Position numbers and translations under genes: made by a program
Shown: piece by piece, positions 32,092-37,375 of the stretch
Layout: the number at the start of each line of letters is the position of its first letter
How positions within the stretch are numbered: position 1 is the first letter of the stretch
Notes under the pieces: model-generated
What the model was told of the DNA's origin: nothing
Databases searched by the model: none
What the model saw: the letters and a program-made list of their open reading frames with translations, nothing else
NCBI RefSeq assembly: GCF_000422425.1
Contig: NZ_AULT01000055.1
Coordinates: 1 to 37,375, forward strand
DNA from: Oceanospirillum beijerinckii DSM 7166
GTDB lineage: Bacteria; Pseudomonadota; Gammaproteobacteria; Pseudomonadales; Halomonadaceae
DNA length: 37,375 bases
Direction of reading: 5' to 3'

Positions 32092-32653
32092 TGCTCAGCC
32101 TCCTCTTTCATTAACCAACCATGTAATATGTGAATAAGTCAGCAATAAAGCTAATACATGGTGGCTAGGCATGCTAATCACCAAAACCAAACAACACAAC
32201 AAAAAAATACAGAAAAATAAACCACAAAAAGACACCCGGACACTATATTTCACCTACAGCAATCAGAAAAATAACGTCTTAAGACTTTTTCAACCAACAG
32301 ATACCAAAAGCAGAAAACGCATATAAAACATACAGTTAAGCAGAATATCAAGCGACTCACCAATAACACTCATCATAAAAGCCTTTATTGCGACCTTTAG
32401 AATGAAAAATATTAATCACCAAAAAATAGTATGTTGTTGTTTTGTAACAAATAAATTCAATACACATTAACCCATATAAAAGCCCCTATTAATCCAACAA
32501 TATCTGATGAGACTCTATAATAGCTAAAATTCAGTTAGTACCTCACCATATCCACTTGAAGAGAATAATCAGTAGATATTCGGAGCAAGAGAAACAATAC
32601 CCTCTGGCAGAACGCCTCAAGACTAAATACCTTTCATCACATAAGAGCACCCC
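32092..32653. other. AT-rich gene-free stretch upstream of the ferredoxin operon
   Basis: No coding frame is seen. It is very A/T-rich (for example 32190-32250 and 32400-32460) and should hold the divergent promoters of the ferredoxin operon (minus) and of the phage-like genes starting at 32654 (plus). I see no convincing operator. Confidence 0.4.
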
Positions 32654-33151
32654 ATGAAAGATGCCGTACCTTGTACCCTTCGCTGTGTTCATCCACCCGG
32701 TAATGGCCGTGTGGCACTGGCATTTAATAAGGATGGTTCAGACGAAGTTTTCCGCCTGACTACTCCAAAGGAACAAGCAGATCTTCTAGCTGAGATGCTG
32801 CAGCAAACGAAGCAAGAAAAGCCGCCACCGATGATGGTCATCTGTGACAGCACCCAAGCTATTCAACAGCTTCACTGGGATCGGCTAACATCCCACGCCT
32901 GTTCTTCTATCCCGACACAAACCCAGACACCAACCCCCACACCTGAATACAATCCCCAGCCATCCGGCTTATCACGCTTTACCTTAATCACGGAGAACAC
33001 TATGTCTGAACAAACCCAATCCGTACCCTCATCACTGGATGAGATCGATCTGCAGATGCTTGAAGCCAAGGAACAACTCCTTCGGGACAAGGCTGCTAAG
33101 GCGATTCGTCATGATGAGATCGCTTTGCTTCATGCCCGCCAAACCTGCTAA
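32654..33151 (+). CDS. Hypothetical phage-like protein, possibly two joined genes
   Basis: The 165-residue frame has an N-terminal part with beta strands (CTLRCVHPPGNGRVALAF, then TPKEQADLLAEMLQQ) and a Pro/Thr-rich linker (TQTQTPTPTPEYNP). The short helical C-terminus begins MSEQTQSVPSSLDEIDLQML. An ATG at 33002 with GGAG upstream could start the last part as a separate 49-residue protein. It is not recognised. It opens the rightward small-gene run and overlaps the next gene. Confidence 0.55.
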   Translation: MKDAVPCTLRCVHPPGNGRVALAFNKDGSDEVFRLTTPKEQADLLAEMLQQTKQEKPPPMMVICDSTQAIQQLHWDRLTSHACSSIPTQTQTPTPTPEYNPQPSGLSRFTLITENTMSEQTQSVPSSLDEIDLQMLEAKEQLLRDKAAKAIRHDEIALLHARQTC

Positions 33152-33350
33152 AAACAGTTGGCTGATTGAGCAGGATGAAAACAATCTGAAGCTAACCCGC
33201 TTGATGGACGGCAAGGCGATTGAAACCTATCCGCCGGTCCATCGTTCGATGGCGGGGGTTTATGTGCAAGCCATTGTGCAGGGCTTCCGGCCACCCCGTG
33301 AGTTGATGCCGTTAGATCCTCCGATGGTGGATGACGATGATCAGGATTGA
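33132..33350 (+). CDS. Small hypothetical phage-like protein
   Basis: From ATG 33132 it has 72 residues, overlapping the previous gene by 20 bases. It reads WLIEQDENNLKLTRLMDGKAIETY, then AGVYVQAIVQGFRPPREL and an acidic end (MVDDDDQD). It is not recognised. The overlap and shared direction suggest translational coupling. Confidence 0.55.
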   Translation: MPAKPAKNSWLIEQDENNLKLTRLMDGKAIETYPPVHRSMAGVYVQAIVQGFRPPRELMPLDPPMVDDDDQD

Positions 33351-33594
33351 ATCGACCTTCACTCATCGGGGGCTGATCAGCCGGGTATCCGTTTCTTATG
33401 ACGGGACAAAAGATCTGGCCGGTATGTTGTCCAGCAGGCAGTTATCTGCTTTGGCCGATGAGGGGGTTCGGGATGAAGTGGAGGCCCTGATCCACCAACA
33501 TGTGTCGAAGACACTGCAAGACTCTGCTACTGAACTGGAGTCTGATCTGATTCAGTTACTGGCCCGATCCAGTCAATCACAACACCAATCGTAG
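33331..33594 (+). CDS. Small hypothetical phage-like protein
   Basis: This is an 87-residue protein (85 if ATG 33337 is used). It starts as a beta segment (MIRIESTFTHRGLISRVSVSYDG) and ends as a helix (VRDEVEALIHQHVSKTLQ). It overlaps the previous gene. It is not recognised, but the compact, overlapping layout is that of phage accessory genes. Confidence 0.55.
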   Translation: MTMIRIESTFTHRGLISRVSVSYDGTKDLAGMLSSRQLSALADEGVRDEVEALIHQHVSKTLQDSATELESDLIQLLARSSQSQHQS

Positions 33595-33630
33595 GGCGTG
33601 ACGATTCAAAGGCATTGCCTTATTTCCGAT

Positions 33631-33650
33631 GGCTGTATATAAAAACAGTA
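33631..33650 (+). promoter_or_regulatory. LexA (SOS) box upstream of the antirepressor operon
   Basis: GGCTGTATATAAAAACAGTA contains CTGT-N8-ACAG with an all-AT spacer, nearly the E. coli SOS consensus. It lies about 130 bases before the ATG at 33784. The operon it would control runs through an antirepressor-like gene, an excisionase and an AlpA-type regulator. Confidence 0.75.
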
Positions 33651-33783
33651 TTCGCGATTTTCTCTCTTTCCCCGTTTTTATTTTTGCATTTCTTACCTTT
33701 CAATCGCTTGCCCTGCGCGTTCCGCTTCTCCGTTGTTTCTGCCTTAAGGGGCGTTAGCGGGGCTTTTTTAGAGGATTTTTACA

Positions 33784-34077
33784 ATGACTAAACCCACACC
33801 ACCGCCGCAGTCCCCATCACCGTCATCCAATGAACTTGAGGCGATGAAGGACCGAGCGTTTAACAACTCAATGCAAAGTATTGAACAGTTAATTAATGAG
33901 GCCAGCAGTGATCTGGAAAGGCTGATGCTGGCTACTGGTCTTGCCACTTTGTCACTGGGCGCAATTCACGCGACCCAAGGTGAGGTGTATCTGGATCAGT
34001 TCGTAAAGGATCTGGTGACTGAGATAAAGAAGATGCCCATGCCCTTGGTATGTTGTGTTCCTGACCAGCTGAACTGA
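33784..34077 (+). CDS. Hypothetical protein, first gene of the SOS-boxed operon
   Basis: This is a 97-residue protein beginning with a Pro/Ser-rich segment (TKPTPPPQSPSPSS). It continues as helices (NSMQSIEQLINEASSDLERLMLATGLATLSLGAIH) and QFVKDLVTEIKKMP. GAGG precedes the ATG. It is not recognised. It follows the LexA box directly, so it should be DNA-damage induced. Confidence 0.55.
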   Translation: MTKPTPPPQSPSPSSNELEAMKDRAFNNSMQSIEQLINEASSDLERLMLATGLATLSLGAIHATQGEVYLDQFVKDLVTEIKKMPMPLVCCVPDQLN

Positions 34078-34089
34078 TGGGGTGATGAG

Positions 34090-34401
34090 ATGACTGATTC
34101 GACCTCCTCTAAAGCATTGGCACAAAACTCAGCCTCGATGGTTTTCAGTCTGCCGCACGGGGTGATTATCGCCGGGGCTTGGCTGGGCACTCATTATCAA
34201 AACGAGATGCTGCAGCACCTGGCCGCTATCCAGCTCGGTTTATTAGCCCTGATTACCTTCCTGCTATTACTGATCCCCTTTGACTACAGCCAGAAGTATC
34301 TGGCTAAACCGATTTACCAAGGGGACCGCAGGGAGTGGGATCTAGTCACTATCGGTGTGCTCTATCTGCTGGAATGGTATCTTGTATTCACAACGCTCTA
34401 A
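34090..34401 (+). CDS. Small membrane protein
   Basis: This is a 103-residue protein with two or three hydrophobic segments: SLPHGVIIAGAWLG (about 20-33), LAAIQLGLLALITFLLLLI (44-62) and LVTIGVLYLLEWYLVF (85-100). It is not recognised. A holin-like or inhibitory role is conceivable in a phage-type operon but not supported by specific motifs. Confidence 0.55.
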   Translation: MTDSTSSKALAQNSASMVFSLPHGVIIAGAWLGTHYQNEMLQHLAAIQLGLLALITFLLLLIPFDYSQKYLAKPIYQGDRREWDLVTIGVLYLLEWYLVFTTL

Positions 34402-34603
34402 CAAAACGCCCATCATCTTCGCGCTGTCTGATTCCGTTCTGGAACAACACCATATCGAAGTGGATTCCATTTTGATTAAGGCCCACCGGGATGACAGCAA
34501 CCGGGTTTACTGGCCTCTTCCCGATTGCATGCGTACCTACGATAAGCAACACGCTCAGGAAGCCGCCGAGCTGATGGCCACACTGGTGGAGGAAGTCTCA
34601 TGA
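34355..34603 (+). CDS. Small hypothetical protein
   Basis: This 82-residue frame overlaps the membrane-protein gene by 47 bases. The first 15 codons may not be used, as a TTG at 34382-34384 or later is also possible. The credible part is IIFALSDSVLEQHHIEVDSILIKAHRDDSNRVYWPL and a helical end (AQEAAELMATLVEE). Its stop overlaps the ATG of the antirepressor-like gene by 4 bases, showing coupling. It is not recognised. Confidence 0.5.
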   Translation: MCSICWNGILYSQRSNKTPIIFALSDSVLEQHHIEVDSILIKAHRDDSNRVYWPLPDCMRTYDKQHAQEAAELMATLVEEVS

Positions 34604-34980
34604 GCCAACTGTCTGTTGAAGAAGCGGCACAACGGCTGAACTTTCCGGGAGGGCGTAACGCCCTCTACAAATACCTGAGAGCCCACGCTGGCTTTCAGGG
34701 CACGGTAGCCCCTTACTCACTGGTGTTTGGTGGTTTCTTTGTGGTGATCGATGGCCAATATGAACGGGGCCGTCAGACGGTCCATACCCAAACCACCAAG
34801 GTGACAACTAAAGGGCTGACCTATATTGCCCAGCTGATGAACGAGCATCCCCCGGAAACCAAGCCAACACCTCAGAAACGACGAAACCAGCGTAAGAAAA
34901 GAAACAGCAAGAGTGCAAAAAGCAATACCGGCCCACCACAGAAGTCAGCCCGGCGAAACACCCTAACCGCCAATCGCTGA
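34600..34980 (+). CDS. Phage antirepressor-like protein (KilA-C/Ant C-terminal domain)
   Basis: This is a 126-residue protein. Residues 1-80 follow the KilAC/antirepressor pattern: LSVEEAAQRLNFPGGRNALYKYLRAH (HTH-like), then SLVFGGFFVVIDG, then TTKVTTKGLTYIAQLM (the vT.kG..yi signature). The tail is very basic (KRRNQRKKRNSKSAKS). Antirepressors bind and inactivate CI repressors. Placed under a LexA box in an element whose CI lacks an autocleavage domain, it is the likely induction switch, as Tum is for coliphage 186. That role is inference. Confidence 0.65.
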   Translation: MSQLSVEEAAQRLNFPGGRNALYKYLRAHAGFQGTVAPYSLVFGGFFVVIDGQYERGRQTVHTQTTKVTTKGLTYIAQLMNEHPPETKPTPQKRRNQRKKRNSKSAKSNTGPPQKSARRNTLTANR

Positions 34981-35010
34981 TTTTGCTCCCAACCTCACAA
35001 CCCAAAGGTA

Positions 35011-35235
35011 TTGGCTATGACCCAAGCAACTGGACAACTGATCTCCCTGAAAGAATGGCAAGCCCAGCGCTTTGCCGGTAAAGGCCCGACACTTTGCACG
35101 ATCCGCCGCTGGTGTCAGGATGGCCAACTACCCGCCAAGAAGATTGGTAACCAGTGGTATATCGATCTTGAAGCAGAAACCCAGCTGGCAGAAAAGGAGC
35201 TGGCGGACAGTATAAATCAGGCTTTAACCGGGTAA
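35011..35235 (+). CDS. Excisionase-like protein (Xis)
   Basis: This is a 74-residue protein with LISLKEWQAQRF, TLCTIRRWCQDGQLPAKKIGNQWYID. This is the winged-helix excisionase pattern (short HTH, RRW-x-x-DG, K-x-G-x-x-W-Y). It directs an integrase to excise an element. No integrase gene is near; the only one in the window belongs to the left island. It lies 330 bases from tRNA-Ser, where an element end is expected. Confidence 0.75.
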   Translation: MAMTQATGQLISLKEWQAQRFAGKGPTLCTIRRWCQDGQLPAKKIGNQWYIDLEAETQLAEKELADSINQALTG

Positions 35236-35296
35236 ACCACGCGAGCAAGCCACAAAAAAACTGAATAGAAAATGCTCAATACACTGGAGATAGATT

Positions 35297-35485
35297 ATGG
35301 AACACCAAATTGACCCGCTTGTTGATGCAAATCAAGCCGCTAAGATGCTCTCTGTAACACCGAAAATAATATGGCAATGGACCAGAGGAAAGAAGCTGGA
35401 TTTTCCTGAACCAATAAGAATAGGAACTAATTGTACGAGGTGGAGATTATCAGAAATTAACAATTGGATTGAAAACAGAAGGTGA
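35297..35485 (+). CDS. AlpA-type DNA-binding regulator
   Basis: This is a 62-residue protein with a MerR/AlpA-like HTH: LVDANQAAKMLSVTPKIIWQWTRG, then FPEPIRIGTNCTRWRLSEINNWIENR. AlpA-type proteins activate integrase or excision genes of islands, or act as excisionases themselves. It is the last gene before tRNA-Ser(GGA). It is richer in AT than the small genes before it. Confidence 0.8.
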   Translation: MEHQIDPLVDANQAAKMLSVTPKIIWQWTRGKKLDFPEPIRIGTNCTRWRLSEINNWIENRR

Positions 35486-35565
35486 TTTAAGCGTTTTCAG
35501 GTTGTGGTACAAGATGAGGGATAAATTATTTTGTCGGGCTGAAGGCATCATAAAGTAAGGCTAAG

Positions 35566-35653
35566 TGGCGGAGAGGGAGGGATTCGAACCCTCGATACCT
35601 TTCGGTATACACACTTTCCAGGCGTGCGCCTTCGACCACTCGGCCACCTCTCC
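35566..35653 (-). tRNA. serX: tRNA-Ser(GGA)
   Basis: The 88-base gene on the minus strand runs from GGAGAGG to CCTCTCCGCCA with encoded CCA. The anticodon stem CACGC/GTGTG holds the loop CTGGAAA, so the anticodon is GGA. The long variable arm (TATACCGAAAGGTA region) and T arm GAGGG-TTCGAAT-CCCTC are as expected for a class II serine tRNA. No terminator follows its 3' end, which instead faces the excisionase and AlpA genes. This is consistent with an element having integrated there. Confidence 0.97.
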
Positions 35654-35711
35654 ACACATATCTTGCTGTTTTTGCTAAGCTTTATTAGCTTGCCTCAACA
35701 AGATGGCGCGT

Positions 35712-35740
35712 ATTTTATAGAGACTTTCGGATAGGCGCAA
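35712..35740 (-). promoter_or_regulatory. tRNA-Ser promoter
   Basis: On the minus strand TTGCGC (35735-35740) is followed after 15 bases by TATAAA (35714-35719). A GC-rich discriminator (ACGCGCC) follows, typical of stringently controlled stable-RNA promoters. The start would be about 50 bases before the tRNA. The 35741-35924 stretch is AT-rich and shows nothing else. Confidence 0.55.
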
Positions 35741-35924
35741 CCCCTTTTTACAATTTTTTTATTATTTTTTAGTTTTCTCAATCACTTAGCGCTGAAAGCC
35801 CCTTTATTACTGGCTTAGAGCAATATTTGTCGCAAGAAAATAATTTCTTCTATCTGAATAAAGGGTTAGCAAACACTTAATCCATGGAGCAGGGCTAACC
35901 AATGCCTGAGAAAAATAATCGAGC

Positions 35925-36377
35925 CTACCCGTCAAAAGCAACGTAATCGCCTTGGTAGCGCACCGCAACTTTATCGCCTTGAGTGATCTCGGCCACTATC
36001 GGCAGACGGCCCCGGCCTTTTTCCTGTACACGGGCAATCAACTGGTCAATACCGCCCTCTTCAGGGCAGTAACAGCGCACCACAAAATCAGACGTTACGG
36101 GAGCCATAAAATCGATAGTACCGGTTTTTACTACGGCACTGCGCTCAAGATCATGCTCTATCAGAATCAAAGTGGTTAACGCCCAACCGGCTAAAGTACA
36201 GAAAGCACTGATCGAACCACCAAAGCCTGTGCCTTTATCATTCAGGTTCGGCTCAAGGTCGATATAAAACTCAACCACACCCTGCTCAAAGGTCACCTTA
36301 TTCAACCCCATATGATTAACCAGGGGAATATGATCTTTAATATGTTTTAGAAACTGATCGACACGCTGCTGATCCAC
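35925..36377 (-). CDS. Hotdog-fold thioesterase (YiiD C-terminal-domain type)
   Basis: This is a 150-residue hotdog protein. GTGFGGSISAFCTLAGWALTTLI (about 47-69) is the helix with the family G-S/F-G motif, and VVKTGTIDFMAPVTSDFVVRC forms the core strands. The family (PF09500 type) contains putative acyl-CoA thioesterases, sometimes fused to an acetyltransferase; here it stands alone. The start is GTG 36377 with AAGGAG 7 bases upstream. It is a backbone gene. Confidence 0.75.
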   Translation of the reverse strand: MDQQRVDQFLKHIKDHIPLVNHMGLNKVTFEQGVVEFYIDLEPNLNDKGTGFGGSISAFCTLAGWALTTLILIEHDLERSAVVKTGTIDFMAPVTSDFVVRCYCPEEGGIDQLIARVQEKGRGRLPIVAEITQGDKVAVRYQGDYVAFDG

Positions 36378-36482
36378 AGTGCACTCCTTTTAACTCTCAA
36401 GCTCAACTTAATCCAGATTAGTTAACGTCACAGATCTCTTACGCTCAGTGAACGATGGCCAGAAAAACTATGACCAGAAAAG

Positions 36483-37043
36483 CTACGACCAGCGTTCCAC
36501 ATAGTCTTCGGTGTTATGCTCAGGCACCGGCTTACAGCGCCCCTCAATTTCACCCAGGTAGATAAAGCCGACAATCTGATCATCTTCAGCCAGACCCAAG
36601 CCTTTTGACACCACAGGATCAAAAGCCACGTCGCCTGTGCGCCACATGGCACCTAGGCCTTTGGCATGAGCCGCCAGAATAATATTCTGAGCGGCAGCAC
36701 CAGCCGAGATAACCTGCTCGACGGCAGGCACTTTTGGATGATCCGGTGTAACCTTGGCAATTGCTGCGATCACCATGGGCGCACGCAGTGGCATCATTTT
36801 TCGCTTTTTCTGCATCGCTTCTTCGGCATCTGGTTTATCAGCCAGCAAGGCCTGACAGAACAACTCCCCTAAACGCTCACGCCCCTGGCCTGTAAACTCA
36901 ATAAAACGCCACGGGCGTAGATTCCCGTGATCAGGGGCACGCAACGCGGCCTGATAGATAAACTCTAAAACATCCTGGCCCGGTACTTCACCGGTCAGAC
37001 GTGGATGAGAATTGCGTTCCAGCAGCAGTGCTTCTGCTTGCAT
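36483..37043 (-). CDS. Nitroreductase family protein (YdjA-like)
   Basis: This is a 186-residue FMN-dependent oxidoreductase. Family features are LLERNSHPRLTGEVPGQDVLEFIYQAALRAPDHGNLRPWRFI (FMN-binding N-terminus), MPLRAPMVIAAIAKV and GAAAQNIILAAHAKGLGAMWRTG with GFIYLGE at the end. Substrates of YdjA-like enzymes are poorly defined. I chose ATG 37043 (AGGAG 7 bases upstream) over 37067. An IS605-type element ends 37 bases upstream, so its original promoter may have been displaced. Confidence 0.88.
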   Translation of the reverse strand: MQAEALLLERNSHPRLTGEVPGQDVLEFIYQAALRAPDHGNLRPWRFIEFTGQGRERLGELFCQALLADKPDAEEAMQKKRKMMPLRAPMVIAAIAKVTPDHPKVPAVEQVISAGAAAQNIILAAHAKGLGAMWRTGDVAFDPVVSKGLGLAEDDQIVGFIYLGEIEGRCKPVPEHNTEDYVERWS

Positions 37044-37079
37044 AGTTAAACTCCTGTGTTTTGCCACGTTAACCTATCT

Positions 37080-37109
37080 TTGACATCCTCCCCGCCCTAA
37101 AGGACGGGG
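37080..37109 (-). repeat. Right end of an IS605-type element (hairpin and TCAA terminus)
   Basis: CCCCGCCC-TAAA-GGaCGGGG (37090-37109) forms the subterminal hairpin and overlaps the tnpB stop codon. TCAA on the minus strand (37083-37080) is the likely cleavage end, as in IS608-like elements. In TnpB systems the omega-RNA scaffold ends here and its guide is the flanking DNA. Confidence 0.6.
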
Positions 37110-37375
37110 ATTCCTACAGCTAGACGGCCATGCCCGACCGCAAGAATGTTCCTGGCCGCGTTCACATCGCGGTCGTGAGTGACACCACACTCACTGCAGG
37201 TCCATTCTCTTATTCGCAAACCTGATCTACCTCTCGGACTACTGACGGAAATACAACCGCAGCACGAACAGGTTTGGGTGGTGTACGACTCATTCACTTC
37301 TTTGAAAACAATACCTGCGTGAACGCATTTATAATCCAGCATCGTTTTCAGCATGGCCCAACCTGCATCCAGCAC
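37097..37375 (-). CDS. tnpB: TnpB (IS605 OrfB) RNA-guided nuclease, C-terminal part
   Basis: The last 92 residues are present; the gene runs off the right edge. A zinc finger (TCSCCG...WTCSECG) lies within the RuvC domain, and the final RuvC motif HDRDVNAARNIL supplies the third catalytic Asp. TnpB proteins are omega-RNA-guided DNA nucleases that help IS200/IS605 elements persist. The N-terminal half and any TnpA lie outside the window. Confidence 0.93.
   Translation of the reverse strand: MLDAGWAMLKTMLDYKCVHAGIVFKEVNESYTTQTCSCCGCISVSSPRGRSGLRIREWTCSECGVTHDRDVNAARNILAVGHGRLAVGIPVL

Noticed and set aside
1-37375. CRISPR array, rRNA genes, or additional tRNAs
   Set aside because: No regularly spaced repeats with unique spacers, no rRNA sequence, and only one complete tRNA were found by reading.

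Overview
The window looks like the chromosome of a gammaproteobacterium, probably a marine one of the Oceanospirillales type. This rests on an LdcA-type lysine decarboxylase, a Vibrio-like HigBA-2 pair, an AdiA/LdcA-sized backbone gene and a typical gammaproteobacterial tRNA-Ser(GGA). The genus cannot be fixed from the sequence alone. Moderate-GC backbone (ldcA, thioesterase, nitroreductase) alternates with AT-rich acquired DNA.

Region 1 (1-7540) is the right end of an integrative island. It has the tail of an IS630-type transposase, a 5'-truncated phosphotransferase, a large Mrr-nuclease/STAND-NTPase/TPR protein resembling Avs-type antiviral sensors, and a divergent Fic AMP-transferase behind two palindromic operators. 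A P4-type tyrosine integrase follows. It sits beside a 15-bp remnant of a tRNA-Ser 3' end, which is followed directly by a strong terminator. The island therefore extends left beyond the window.

Region 2 (7541-15500) carries ldcA and then a run of toxin-antitoxin loci: higBA-2, phd-parE, and a HEPN/MNT pair whose HEPN toxin is frameshifted, with a second decayed HEPN copy next to it. It also has a secreted protein with three 12-residue repeats and a nicotianamine-synthase-like enzyme.

Region 3 (15500-35565) is a degenerate prophage or phage satellite with an inserted accessory load. The leftward early operon is Cro-like, CII (CP76 type), a hypothetical gene, a DnaT-like replication gene broken by an amber codon and two frameshifts, and an antiterminator-like gene. 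It diverges from a CI-like repressor. A second copy of the repressor operator lies over a promoter that now fires into an inserted IS5-family element. Then come accessory genes of defence type: a HEPN/MauJ-like protein, an HNH + UDG-like cassette between two approximately 430-bp direct repeats, a ParB-HEPN protein with a D12 adenine methylase, and a truncated HsdR_N-type gene. A ferredoxin / haem-oxygenase-like diiron oxidase / EamA exporter operon follows. The right part is a LexA-boxed run of small phage genes ending in an antirepressor, an excisionase and an AlpA-type regulator, abutting tRNA-Ser(GGA). No integrase is present for this element.

Region 4 (35566-37375) is backbone (tRNA-Ser, thioesterase, nitroreductase), ended by the 3' part of an IS605-type TnpB with its right-end hairpin.

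Best candidates for undescribed biology are the repeat-flanked HNH/UDG cassette, the ferredoxin-HDO-EamA operon, the ParB-HEPN + methylase pair, and the nuclease-STAND/Fic locus.
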